DNA from: Luteibacter sp. Sphag1AF | Lineage (GTDB): Bacteria; Pseudomonadota; Gammaproteobacteria; Xanthomonadales; Rhodanobacteraceae | Direction of reading: 5' to 3' | Assembly: GCF_014192715.1 (NCBI RefSeq) | Contig: NZ_JACHYH010000001.1 | Location: 620,001-684,000, forward strand | Length of the DNA: 64,000 bases | Shown: piece by piece, positions 43,554 to 53,042 of the stretch | Layout: every line of letters starts with the position of its first letter | Numbering within the stretch: position 1 is the stretch's first letter | The notes under the pieces: model-generated | Seen by the model: the letters and a program-made list of their open reading frames with translations, nothing else | What the model was told of the DNA's origin: nothing | Databases searched by the model: none | Program-made: the position numbers and the translations under genes

Positions 43554-45737
43554 ATGGGCACATTCCTGCGACAACGATGCGTGGCCAGCGTGCTGCTTGC
43601 CTGGTCGGTCCCCACGCTGGCGGCGTCTTCTTCCACGCCATATACGTGGAACAGCGTGCGAATCGGCGGCGGTGGCTACGTCAGCGGCATCGTCTGCCAC
43701 AGCGCGGTGAAAGGGCTGTGCTATGCCCGCACGGATGTGGGTGGTGCCTATCGCTGGGATGCAGATGCCTCCCGCTGGATACCCCTCACTGACTGGATAG
43801 ATGCGGACGATTTCAATCTCGCCGGCATCGACAGCTTCGCGCTCGACCCTTCAGATCCGAAACGCCTTTATCTCGCCGCAGGCACGTACACCACCGACAA
43901 GGTCGGCAACGGCGCGATCCTGCGCTCGGACGATCGCGGCGCCACCTTCGCGCGCACCGACCTTCCCTTCAAGCTTGGCGGCAACGAACTCGGTCGCGGC
44001 AATGGCGAACGCCTGTCCGTGAACCCCGCGGATGGCCGGCGTCTGATGTTTGGCTCCCGCAGCGAAGGGTTGTGGCGAAGCGATAACCGTGGCGTTACGT
44101 GGCAACGCGTCAGCCGCTTTCCATCCGTCGCCACGTCTCCGGCCGCAACGGCCGAAAACAGCTGGCGACGCCAGGCCATCGGCATCGTGTTCACGGTGTA
44201 TGGAAAAAACATTCTTTATGCCGGCGTGTCCACGCGCGATACGTCGCTGTTTCAATCCACGGACGATGGCCTCACATGGCAGGCCGTTGCCGGACAACCC
44301 ATCGGTCTGCGCCCAACGCACATGCGAGATGATGGGCGCGGCGGCTGGTACCTGACCTTCGCGGACGAGCCGGGCCCGGACAGCATGCATGATGGTGCGA
44401 TCTGGCATTACCAGCCCGCGACAGCCACATGGACAGACATCACGCCCATCCCTCGCAACGGCAAGCCAAGCGGCTTTGGCTGGGGCGACATCGCCGTTGA
44501 CGCGCACCATCCGGAGCGGCTTCTCGCCAGCACGCACGCACACTATCTTCCCGCAGGCGACCTGCTGTTTCGCAGTACAGATGGTGGTGCGCACTGGCAG
44601 GAATTATTCGCGCGCTCTGACTTCGAACACACCTCGGCCGCCTGGACGCGTGACCACACGCCACACTGGATGACCACGGTAGTCATCGACCCGCATGACA
44701 GCGATCACGCGATGTTCGTCACGGGCTACGGGATCTGGGCGTCGCGCAATCTCCAGGCGTTCGACAAAGGCGCGCGGGTGAACTGGTGGTTCCAGGACGA
44801 CGGTCTGGAAGAGACCGTGCCACTGGGCCTCGCAAGTCCTTCGCGCGGCCCTTCGCTCATCAGCGCGGTGGGCGATCTGGATGGTTTCCGCCACGACGAC
44901 CTGACGCGTGCGCCGCTGCAACTGGCAGGGCCGCCGCGCTACATGAATACCGAAAGCATCGACATCGCTGGCCTCGCGCCGCACATCGCGGTGCGTGCCG
45001 GACGCATCCGTGGCACACCCACAGCTGTTCGCGCCGCATGGTCGGAGGATGCAGGCGCCAGCTGGAAAGCCCTTGCGAGCGAACCGACCGACGGCAGTGG
45101 CGCGGGAAGCATCGCCATTGCTCCGGATGGCAGCGCCATTCTCTGGTTGCCCACGCGCGCCAGCGCCGCGTGGGTGACCCGCGATCATGGCCAGCACTGG
45201 ATTCAGGCCAGCGGAGTTCCCGCGGATGCACGCGTACTGGCTGACCGGGTCGACCCGCACCGCTTCTACGCGTGGTCGCCAGGAACTGGACGTCTGTACG
45301 TCAGCCACAACGCGGGCCAATCCTTTGTCGCGATGAGCGGTGCATTCGCCGATGCGCTGAGCATCGGCGTGGCTGACGTGCTGGCCGTGCCACACCGATC
45401 CGGTGAACTGTGGATCGCGACCGCGACAGGTGCGGTGCACGGACGCGATGATGGCACGCTGCTTGGCCGCGCGCGCGGCATCACGCTGGCCGATTCCATG
45501 GGCATAGGTAAAGCCGCTCCGGGCAGCGATGTGGCGACACTGTTCGTCGCTGGCAAGCTCGACGGAAAACGCGGCATCTATCGCTCCAGCGACAACGGAG
45601 CGAGCTGGACACGAATCAACGACGACGCGCACCAGTTCGGCCGCGTCGGCCACGTTACGGGCGACCCGCGCGTCTTCGGCCGCGTGTACTTCGCCACGGG
45701 AGGAAGAGGAATTTTCTATGGTGATCCAAATCAATAA
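43554..45737 (+). CDS. GH74 xyloglucanase, secreted
   Basis: A glycoside hydrolase of about 727 residues with a signal peptide ending near TLAAS. The GH74 hallmark RIGGGGYVSGIVCHS then YARTDVGGAYRWD is at about 35-64. Repeated bladed motifs (STDDGLTWQ, STDGGAHWQ, SSDNGASWT) form two seven-bladed propellers. The late SAVGDLDGFRHDDL supplies the second conserved Asp. It cleaves the glucan backbone of xyloglucan. It starts behind AAGGGG, 68 bases after the receptor gene. Confidence 0.92.
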   Translation: MGTFLRQRCVASVLLAWSVPTLAASSSTPYTWNSVRIGGGGYVSGIVCHSAVKGLCYARTDVGGAYRWDADASRWIPLTDWIDADDFNLAGIDSFALDPSDPKRLYLAAGTYTTDKVGNGAILRSDDRGATFARTDLPFKLGGNELGRGNGERLSVNPADGRRLMFGSRSEGLWRSDNRGVTWQRVSRFPSVATSPAATAENSWRRQAIGIVFTVYGKNILYAGVSTRDTSLFQSTDDGLTWQAVAGQPIGLRPTHMRDDGRGGWYLTFADEPGPDSMHDGAIWHYQPATATWTDITPIPRNGKPSGFGWGDIAVDAHHPERLLASTHAHYLPAGDLLFRSTDGGAHWQELFARSDFEHTSAAWTRDHTPHWMTTVVIDPHDSDHAMFVTGYGIWASRNLQAFDKGARVNWWFQDDGLEETVPLGLASPSRGPSLISAVGDLDGFRHDDLTRAPLQLAGPPRYMNTESIDIAGLAPHIAVRAGRIRGTPTAVRAAWSEDAGASWKALASEPTDGSGAGSIAIAPDGSAILWLPTRASAAWVTRDHGQHWIQASGVPADARVLADRVDPHRFYAWSPGTGRLYVSHNAGQSFVAMSGAFADALSIGVADVLAVPHRSGELWIATATGAVHGRDDGTLLGRARGITLADSMGIGKAAPGSDVATLFVAGKLDGKRGIYRSSDNGASWTRINDDAHQFGRVGHVTGDPRVFGRVYFATGGRGIFYGDPNQ

Positions 45738-47691
45738 GCCTCTGCCGCCCCTGTGGGCGCGAACGAAAGCCCTTGCGGCGCTTGTCGCTCTGACGTTGCC
45801 TTTCGCCGCCCAGGCGCACATCGAGCTTCCCCTGATGTACAGCGACCACGCGGTCCTTCAGCGCGATCAGCCCATGCACATCTGGGGCTGGTCAGCACCC
45901 GGAGCGACGGTACAGGCCACCTTCGACGGCGCGCAGGCCAGCGCAAAAGCCGGCAAGGATGGACGCTTCGACATCACGCTGCCCGCGCACCACGCAGGCG
46001 GCCCATACGTCCTTGAACTTGACGACGGCACGGACAAGCGCCGCGTCAGCGACGTGCTGGTAGGCGATGTATGGCTCTGCTCCGGGCAGTCGAACATGGA
46101 GTTCATGGTGTCGCAGGGCCGCGATGCCGCGAAGGAAATCGCCAACGGCACGGATAACGCCATCCGCCATTTCAAGGTTCCCAACTCCTGGGCGCCCGCC
46201 CCCGAAGATCGCCTTGCAGGCGGTGAGTGGCAAGCCGCCACGCCCGCTACCGTAGGCTCGTTCAGCGCGGCCTGCTGGTTCTTCGCACGCGAGATGGAGC
46301 GCAAGAGCGGCGTGCCGCAGGGACTGATGAACAGCACCTGGGGCGGCAGCCGCATCGAAACGTGGATGAACGCCAGAACGGCCGGTGTGAACCCCGCCGA
46401 TATCGTCGCCACGATGAAAAAGATGGACGACAAGGAACGGGTTGCCACCAACGAAACCCGCCAGCGCCTCAGCCGCTGGAATGATCCGACCCCCCACGCA
46501 GGCCTGCCATGGTCTTCCCCTGATCTGGACACGAGAGAGTGGGTGCCCATCACCGTGCCAGGCTATTGGGAGTCGCAGGGTTACTACGGCATGGACGGCA
46601 TCGCGTGGTATCGCACCACGTTCACACTGACTGCCAGAGAGGCCACGCGCGGCATCACGCTAGGCCTGGCCATGGTGGACGACAGCGACAATACCTTCGT
46701 CAACGGCGAACAAATTGGCGAAACGAAGGAACAATGGAACGGCGTGCGCGCTTATCACGTGGCCGCCTCGCATCTGCATGCAGGCACCAACAGCCTCGTC
46801 GTGAAAGTCACTGACCTGGGTGCCGGTGGTGGTATCCATGGAGACAGCGATTTGCTGTTCGTACAGCCCGATGGCGGCGTAAAGCGTCCCATCGACGGCA
46901 CCTGGCTGTTCCGCCCGGACAACGTCACCGTATCGGGAACCGATGGCAAAAATCAGCTCGCCACGTTGCTGTACAACAAGATGATTCATCCGTTGCTGGG
47001 CATGCCGATTCGCGGCGTGCTCTGGTATCAGGGTGAGGGCAATGCCGCCACCAGCGCCGAAGCGCTTGCCTATCGCGACCAGTTTGCCGGCCTCATCCGC
47101 CAGTGGCGTAGCGAGTGGAAGCAGCCGGCGCTGCCCTTCGTCTGGGTGCAGTTGGCCAACTGGACCGCTGGCAATGACACGCCATCATCCAGCCCGTGGG
47201 CCGAGCTTCGCGAGTCGCAGTCAGCAAACCTCGCGCTGCCCGCCACGGGCGAAGCGGTCATCATCGACATCGGCAATCCGGACAACATCCACCCGACCAA
47301 CAAGCAGGACGTTGGCCACCGGCTTGCGATGGCCATGCGCCACGTCGCTTTCGGCGATGGCGGTGTCTGGTCTGGACCGCGCTATCACGATGCGACGTTT
47401 GCCAACGGCCGGGCCACCGTGAACTTCAACCTCTACGGCGGCACGCTGGCGGTTCGCGGCGGCGGTGGTCCGGTCGGTTTTGAAGTGGCCGGCAGCGATG
47501 GCCGGTTCCACCCGGCAACCGCTCACATTCAGGGCAACAGCGTTGTGGTGCAAAGCACCGATGTAGTCACTCCCGTGGCCGTGCGTTACGCATGGCAATC
47601 CAATCCCGATAAAGCCAACCTCACGAACGCTGATGGCATCCCTGCATCGCCGTTCCGAAGCAACGGCCCTACCGCAGGAAGCGCGCGATGA
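45718..47691 (+). CDS. CE20-type acetylesterase (sialate O-acetylesterase family)
   Basis: A protein of about 657 residues with a signal peptide ending AAQAH. The SGNH-type nucleophile is in CSGQSNMEF (about 120-128), GVLWYQGEGN is conserved, and the late Asp/His pair is in NPDNIHPTNKQDVGHRLA. A jelly-roll carbohydrate-binding-like insert (about 275-400, GIAWYRTTFTL) splits the catalytic domain, as in the Xanthomonas xyloglucan acetylesterase that founded CE20. It should remove acetyl groups from galactosyl residues of xyloglucan. It overlaps GH74 by 20 bases and GH35 by 4. Confidence 0.88.
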   Translation: MVIQINKPLPPLWARTKALAALVALTLPFAAQAHIELPLMYSDHAVLQRDQPMHIWGWSAPGATVQATFDGAQASAKAGKDGRFDITLPAHHAGGPYVLELDDGTDKRRVSDVLVGDVWLCSGQSNMEFMVSQGRDAAKEIANGTDNAIRHFKVPNSWAPAPEDRLAGGEWQAATPATVGSFSAACWFFAREMERKSGVPQGLMNSTWGGSRIETWMNARTAGVNPADIVATMKKMDDKERVATNETRQRLSRWNDPTPHAGLPWSSPDLDTREWVPITVPGYWESQGYYGMDGIAWYRTTFTLTAREATRGITLGLAMVDDSDNTFVNGEQIGETKEQWNGVRAYHVAASHLHAGTNSLVVKVTDLGAGGGIHGDSDLLFVQPDGGVKRPIDGTWLFRPDNVTVSGTDGKNQLATLLYNKMIHPLLGMPIRGVLWYQGEGNAATSAEALAYRDQFAGLIRQWRSEWKQPALPFVWVQLANWTAGNDTPSSSPWAELRESQSANLALPATGEAVIIDIGNPDNIHPTNKQDVGHRLAMAMRHVAFGDGGVWSGPRYHDATFANGRATVNFNLYGGTLAVRGGGGPVGFEVAGSDGRFHPATAHIQGNSVVVQSTDVVTPVAVRYAWQSNPDKANLTNADGIPASPFRSNGPTAGSAR

Positions 47692-49283
47692 AATCACGTT
47701 TGCTCAGCAGCGCGCTCGCGCTTGCCCTGATCCCGACCATGACCCTGGCAGCCGAAGCGCCTCGCGTCGTGAATGAGAACGGCCGTCATGCCCTGATGGT
47801 GGATGGCAAGCCCTACCTGATTCTTGGCGCGCAGGTGAACAACTCCAGCGCGTGGCCTTCCGCGATGGAAAAGGTGTGGCCCGCCGTTGAATACATGCAC
47901 GCCAATACCGTGCAGGTGCCCATCGCGTGGGAACAGGTCGAGCCGAAAGAAGGCCAGTTCGATTTCAGCTTTCTGGACTCGCTGGTAGGACAGGCTCGCG
48001 AACACAAGGTTCGCCTGGTGCTTCTGTGGTTCGCCACGTGGAAGAACAACGGTCCTGGCTACGCGCCTGAATGGGTGAAACTGGACAATGCCCGCTTTCC
48101 GCGCGTGCTCAACCGTGACGGCAAGCAGCTCGGCTCGCTGTCGCCACACAACCCGGCGACACTGGAAGCCGACCGCAAGGCATTCGTCGCGCTGATGAAG
48201 CACCTGCGCGCCATCGACGGCGACCGCCACACGGTCATCATGATGCAGGTGGAAAACGAAGCGGGAACCTACGGCACCGACCGCGATCACTCTCCGGCTG
48301 CCGACAAGCTGTTTGCGGGACCGGTACCCGATGCCCTGCTCCAGCGCACTCATAAGTCCGCGGGCAACTGGCAACAGGTTTATGGCGCCGACGCCGGAGA
48401 ATATTTCCATGCATGGTCGGTCGCTCACTTCATCGAACAGGTCGCCAAAGCCGGCAAGGATGTCTACGACATCCCGATGTATGCGAACGCGGCGCTGCGT
48501 GATCCGTTCAAGCCGGGCCCCGCTGGGGGCTACGAAAGTGGCGGCCCCACCGACAACGTGCTGGATGTGTGGAAGGCCGCCGCACCCACGCTCGCCACAC
48601 TGGGGCCGGACATCTACATGCCCGACTACGCACGCTACACGGCAGTGATCGACCGTTATGCGCGTCCCGACAATGCACTATTCGTGGCCGAAACCGGCAG
48701 CTCGAAGCCCTATGCGCGCTATGTCTTTGCCGCACTGGGAAAGCGCGGCCTGGGCTTCTCGCCATTCGGCATCGACTTCACCGGTTACTCCAACTACCCG
48801 CTGGGTGCGCGCAAGATCGACGCCGATGCGCTCGAACCGTTCGCAGCCAACTACGCGCTGCTCGCGCCGTTCATCGACGTGCTGGCCGACCTCTCGTGGC
48901 AGGGCAAGCTGTGGGGTGCGTCGGAGCCGGAAGAAACCCATACCCAGGATCTCGATCTGGGCGAATGGTCCGCCCGCGTGGGCTACGGCCAGCCGCAATT
49001 CGGCGTGGACCCCGCACCGGGCAACACTGAGCTGAAGGGCGGCGTGCTCATCGGACAAATTGGCAAGGACGAATTTCTTGTCACCGGCCGCCACGCGCGC
49101 GTGAATTTCGGCAACGGCAAGGCTCACGCCGGGCGCAACTTCATCATGGCCCGCGTTGAGGAAGGTCACTACGAGAACGGCAAGTGGATCTTCGATCGCA
49201 TCTGGAACGGCGATCAGACCGACTACGGCCTCAATTTCACCGATGTGCCGCAGGTGCTGCACGTTCGCCTGTCCACGTTTTAA
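47688..49283 (+). CDS. GH35 beta-galactosidase with DUF5597 C-terminal domain
   Basis: A 531-residue enzyme with a signal peptide (MTLAAEA near residue 20). The TIM barrel has the acid/base Glu in MMQVENEAGTYG (about 185-196) and the nucleophile Glu in LFVAETGSSKP (about 330-340). The C-terminal DUF5597 part matches the GH35 enzymes of xyloglucan loci such as Cellvibrio Bgl35A. It removes galactose after deacetylation and defucosylation. It shares ATGA with the esterase stop. Confidence 0.92.
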   Translation: MKSRLLSSALALALIPTMTLAAEAPRVVNENGRHALMVDGKPYLILGAQVNNSSAWPSAMEKVWPAVEYMHANTVQVPIAWEQVEPKEGQFDFSFLDSLVGQAREHKVRLVLLWFATWKNNGPGYAPEWVKLDNARFPRVLNRDGKQLGSLSPHNPATLEADRKAFVALMKHLRAIDGDRHTVIMMQVENEAGTYGTDRDHSPAADKLFAGPVPDALLQRTHKSAGNWQQVYGADAGEYFHAWSVAHFIEQVAKAGKDVYDIPMYANAALRDPFKPGPAGGYESGGPTDNVLDVWKAAAPTLATLGPDIYMPDYARYTAVIDRYARPDNALFVAETGSSKPYARYVFAALGKRGLGFSPFGIDFTGYSNYPLGARKIDADALEPFAANYALLAPFIDVLADLSWQGKLWGASEPEETHTQDLDLGEWSARVGYGQPQFGVDPAPGNTELKGGVLIGQIGKDEFLVTGRHARVNFGNGKAHAGRNFIMARVEEGHYENGKWIFDRIWNGDQTDYGLNFTDVPQVLHVRLSTF

Positions 49284-49295
49284 GAGGAAAGCTCC

Positions 49296-51809
49296 ATGCT
49301 GAAGAAAGCACTTGCCGCCGCGCTGGCCACCGCCCTGACCATCGGCGCCGTATCCGCACAGGTTGCCGACGTGAATGACCCGGCCGTGGATCAACGCGTT
49401 GATGCGCTGCTGGGCAAACTGACGATTGAACAGAAAGTTTCGTTGCTGGGCGGTGTCGAGAATTTCTATGTGCGTCCCATCGACGCCATCGGCCTTCCCA
49501 GACTCACCATGGTCGACGGTCCTTTCGGCGTGCGCGCTCCGGGCCCGTCCACGGCGTACGCCGCAGGCATCGGCCTGGCGGCCAGCTTCGATCCGGCACT
49601 GGCCGAACAGGTGGGCAAAGCCCTGGGCCGCGATGCACGCGCCCGTGGCGTGCATTTCCTGCTGGGCCCGGGCGTGAATCTTTATCGCGCACCGCAGAAC
49701 GGCCGCAACATGGAGTACTTCGGTGAAGATCCGCTGCTGGCGGGCAAAATGGCTTCGGGCTTCATCAACGGTGTGCAGGGCCAGGGCGTGGTCGCCACCG
49801 TGAAGCACTTCGCGGCCAACAACTCCGAGTTCGACCGCCGCAACCTCAACACGATCATCGACGAGCGCACGCTGCGCGAGCTGTATCTGCCCGCCTTTGA
49901 AATGGCCGTCAAGGATGCACACGTGGGCGCGGTGATGACCAGCTACAACCTGGTCAACGGGGATTACCTCTCGGAAAACAAACCCATCAGCCGCGGCATC
50001 CTTAAAGACGAGTGGGGCTTTCGTGGGCTTCTGATGTCCGACTGGGAAGCTACTCACGACGGCATCAAGGCGTTCAATGCCGGCCTCGATATCGAAATGC
50101 CGGCGGCCACCGCGATGAATCCGGAAACCATTCTTCCGGCGTTGCGCGATGGCCGCCTGTCTGAAGCGGTGCTGGACGACAAGATTCGCCGCCTGCTGCG
50201 CACGGCCGTACGCTTCGGCTTCCTGGATCGCGAGCAGAAAGACCTGTCCATCGGCATGTTCGACCGCGACAACAATCAGGTTGCATTGCAGTCCGCACGC
50301 GAAGCCCTGGTGCTGCTGAAGAACAACGGCGTGCTGCCACTGGATGCCACGAAAGTGCGCACGATTGCCGTGATCGGCCCGGCTGCGCATCCAGGCAACG
50401 CCAGCGCAGGCGGCAGCTCGCACATCGACACGGTGCGCACCCAGAGCATTCTCACCGGCATTTCCGATCAATTCGGCGACAAGGTACGCGTGCTGTACGC
50501 ACGCGGCCTGCCCTCGCCCGATCAGGTATTCAAGCAGGAGGCTTTCACCACGGCTGATGGAAAAACGGGACTGACCCGCGAGTCGTACGACAATCCGGAT
50601 TTCTCCGGCAAGCCGTCTGCAAGCCTTGTTGACTCGAAAGTCGACCAATGGAAGCCCGAGCTCTGGACCACGCCTGCCGTTGAGCGAAAGAGCATCCGCT
50701 GGAGTGGCCGCTTCGTGCCAAAGACCAGCGGCAAATTCCTCTTTCTGACCGCTGCCGCCAGCAAGGACACCTATACGCTGTTCGTGGACGGCAAGCCGGT
50801 CACCACGCAGCCGGAGCGCGAAGGTCAGGCACCGCTGTATGCCACGCTGGAACTCACCGCAGGCAAGCCCGTGGACATCCGCCTGGATTATCGACCGGAC
50901 GTGAGCTACAGCCGCATGGGCCTGGGCGTTGTTTCACTACAGGATCTGATTTCCGAGGACGCGCGCCGTATCGCCGCATCGGCTGATGCCGCCGTGGTGG
51001 CGGTGGGCTTCGACCCAAGCTCCGAAAGCGAAGCGTATGACCGGACCTTCGACCTGCCCTGGGGACAGGAAGCGCTGATCGAAGCGGTAGCGCACGCGAA
51101 CCCGAAGACCATCGTCACCGTGACCTCGGGCGGTGCGTACGCCACCGATCGCTGGCTCGGCAAGGTGCCTGCGCTGTTGCAGAACTGGTACCCGGGACAG
51201 GAAGGCGGTCAGGCCATCGCCGAGGTGCTCTTCGGCGCACGCTCGCCGGAAGGCAAACTTCCGATCAGCTTTGAACGCCAGTTTGCGGACAACCCGGTGC
51301 ACAACTTCTACGACGCCCCGCCTCACCCGGCCGGCACGCATCCCACGGTGTCCTATGGTGAGGGCGTGTTCCTCGGGTATCGCTGGTACGTGAGCAACCC
51401 TGGCAAGACGCAGCCGCTTTATCCCTTTGGCTATGGCCTCAGCTACACCACCTTCCGCCTCGCGAACCTCAAGTTGTCTGCAAGCAAGGCGCACGTGGGA
51501 GACACGATCACGGTGGATCTGGACGTGACCAACACCGGCCCGCGTGAAGGCGCGGAGGTCGTGCAGGTCTACGTCGGCGATCCGTCCGCCCGCGTGGCAC
51601 GCCCGGCTCGTGAGCTGAAAGGCTTCCAAAAGCTGCGCCTGGCACCCGGCCAGACCGGCCATGTCACCCTCAAGCTGGACCGCCGTGCGTTCGCCTATTA
51701 CGACGTGAAACGACATGACTGGCAGGTCGATCCGGGCAAATTCCGCATTTTCGTGGGCAACGCGTCCAACAACGTACCGCTGGCGGCGGATCTCACGCTG
51801 GAAAATTGA
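49296..51809 (+). CDS. GH3 beta-glucosidase with PA14 insert, periplasmic
   Basis: An 837-residue GH3 enzyme with a signal peptide ending near residue 21 (GAVSAQ). The N-terminal barrel has KHFAANNSEFDRRN and the nucleophile Asp in GLLMSDWEATHDG (about 244-256). A PA14 domain (about 435-545) is inserted in the second domain, and a fibronectin-III-like domain (about 725-835) closes the protein. In a xyloglucan locus it probably splits the cello-oligosaccharide core; a beta-xylosidase activity cannot be excluded. It follows GH35 by 12 bases. Confidence 0.92.
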   Translation: MLKKALAAALATALTIGAVSAQVADVNDPAVDQRVDALLGKLTIEQKVSLLGGVENFYVRPIDAIGLPRLTMVDGPFGVRAPGPSTAYAAGIGLAASFDPALAEQVGKALGRDARARGVHFLLGPGVNLYRAPQNGRNMEYFGEDPLLAGKMASGFINGVQGQGVVATVKHFAANNSEFDRRNLNTIIDERTLRELYLPAFEMAVKDAHVGAVMTSYNLVNGDYLSENKPISRGILKDEWGFRGLLMSDWEATHDGIKAFNAGLDIEMPAATAMNPETILPALRDGRLSEAVLDDKIRRLLRTAVRFGFLDREQKDLSIGMFDRDNNQVALQSAREALVLLKNNGVLPLDATKVRTIAVIGPAAHPGNASAGGSSHIDTVRTQSILTGISDQFGDKVRVLYARGLPSPDQVFKQEAFTTADGKTGLTRESYDNPDFSGKPSASLVDSKVDQWKPELWTTPAVERKSIRWSGRFVPKTSGKFLFLTAAASKDTYTLFVDGKPVTTQPEREGQAPLYATLELTAGKPVDIRLDYRPDVSYSRMGLGVVSLQDLISEDARRIAASADAAVVAVGFDPSSESEAYDRTFDLPWGQEALIEAVAHANPKTIVTVTSGGAYATDRWLGKVPALLQNWYPGQEGGQAIAEVLFGARSPEGKLPISFERQFADNPVHNFYDAPPHPAGTHPTVSYGEGVFLGYRWYVSNPGKTQPLYPFGYGLSYTTFRLANLKLSASKAHVGDTITVDLDVTNTGPREGAEVVQVYVGDPSARVARPARELKGFQKLRLAPGQTGHVTLKLDRRAFAYYDVKRHDWQVDPGKFRIFVGNASNNVPLAADLTLEN

Positions 51810-51820
51810 CCGTTCAGGAA

Positions 51821-51848
51821 CGGGCGGCGGCCGCACTGGCCCCGCCCG
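51821..51848 (+). terminator. GC-rich hairpin after GH3
   Basis: CGGGCGG-C-GGCC / GGCC-CCGCCCG with a GCACT loop lies 12 bases after the stop. It is a very stable stem without a T-tract, so a terminator of the operon is likely but unproven. Confidence 0.5.
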
Positions 51849-51872
51849 CTCCGGGGCTCTAAAATGCGCCCC

Positions 51873-52859
51873 ATGCACATCGGCCCTTATGCCATCTCCC
51901 CTGCCGTGGTGCTCGCTCCCATGGCTGGCGTCACCGACAAACCGTTCCGCCTGCTCTGCAAGCAGATGGGCGCGGGTCTGGCTGTCTCGGAAATGACCAC
52001 CGCCGATCCGCGCCTGTGGCAAACGCGCAAGTCGCTGCATCGCATGGATCACACGGGCGAACCGGACCCCATCAGCGTGCAGATTGCCGGCTACGATCCG
52101 GGCATGCTGGCTGATGCCGCACGCTACAACGTGGACAACGGTGCGCAGATTGTCGACATCAACATGGGCTGCCCCGCGAAGAAGGTCTGCAATGTGTGGT
52201 CCGGCTCCGCCCTGCTTCAGGATGAGCCGCTGGTCGCGCGCATCGTCAAGGCGGTGGTCGATGCCGTGGACGTACCGGTCACGCTGAAAATCCGCACAGG
52301 GTGGGATCGGGACAACCGCAACGCCCTGACCATCGCGCGCATCGCTGAAGATGCAGGCATTGCGGCGCTTGCCGTGCACGGCCGCACGCGCGCGGACAAA
52401 TACGAAGGCCACGCGGAATACGACACCATCGCAGCCGTGAAAGCTGCCGTGCGCATTCCGGTGATGGCCAACGGTGACGTGACCACGCCGGAGCAGGCAC
52501 GCCACGTACTCGCGGTGACTGGCGCGGACGCCGTCATGGTGGGCCGCGGTGCACAGGGCCGCCCGTGGATCTTCCGCGAAATCGCACACTATCTCGCCAC
52601 GGGCGAAACACTGCCCGAACCCGACGCGATGGAAGTCTGCACCATCCTCACCGGCCACCTCGAACACCTCTATGCGTTCTATGGTGAGCGCCAGGGCGTG
52701 CGCATCGCACGCAAGCATCTGGGCTGGTACGCGAAAGACCGCCCCGAAAACGCAGCCTTCCGCGACGTCGTCAACCGCGCCGACACCGCCGACACACAAC
52801 TGCGCCTGACCCGCGAGTATTTCGCTGCGCTGGCTGCAGGGGCGATGCTGGCGGCTTAG
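51873..52859 (+). CDS. dusB: tRNA-dihydrouridine synthase B
   Basis: A flavoenzyme of about 328 residues reducing uridine to dihydrouridine in the D-loop of tRNA. Visible motifs are LAPMAGVTDKPFR (about 14-26), VQIAGYDP, INMGCPAKKVCNVWSGSALL with the catalytic Cys, LKIRTGW, HGRTRADKYEGHAEY and VMVGRGAQGRPW. ATG at 51873 gives the family start MHIGPYAIS; an ATG three codons earlier is possible. The fis gene that often follows dusB is not present here. Confidence 0.92.
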   Translation: MHIGPYAISPAVVLAPMAGVTDKPFRLLCKQMGAGLAVSEMTTADPRLWQTRKSLHRMDHTGEPDPISVQIAGYDPGMLADAARYNVDNGAQIVDINMGCPAKKVCNVWSGSALLQDEPLVARIVKAVVDAVDVPVTLKIRTGWDRDNRNALTIARIAEDAGIAALAVHGRTRADKYEGHAEYDTIAAVKAAVRIPVMANGDVTTPEQARHVLAVTGADAVMVGRGAQGRPWIFREIAHYLATGETLPEPDAMEVCTILTGHLEHLYAFYGERQGVRIARKHLGWYAKDRPENAAFRDVVNRADTADTQLRLTREYFAALAAGAMLAA

Positions 52860-53042
52860 CTCCTTCATATCCGGGCATGACCGATGAAAGCGTATCTTCG
52901 GCCGCGCGAGGACTACACCTGAAGACGTATGTTCCAGCCACGCAGAATCGGTCTACCGTCTGCGCTCGCGGCACGATCATCTGTGCATGCTTCCCTGACC
53001 ACGCGGCGTGCGAAGGGATACATACGAGCAGAGGGAGGCTGT

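Noticed and set aside
48678-50648. Long minus-strand frame (656 codons) opposite GH35 and GH3
   Set aside because: It spans two well-supported glycosidase genes on the other strand and has no recognisable domain.
51864-51872. Earlier dusB start codon at 51864
   Set aside because: It adds only MRP before the family-typical MHIGPY start and has no better ribosome site. The difference is three codons and cannot be settled here.
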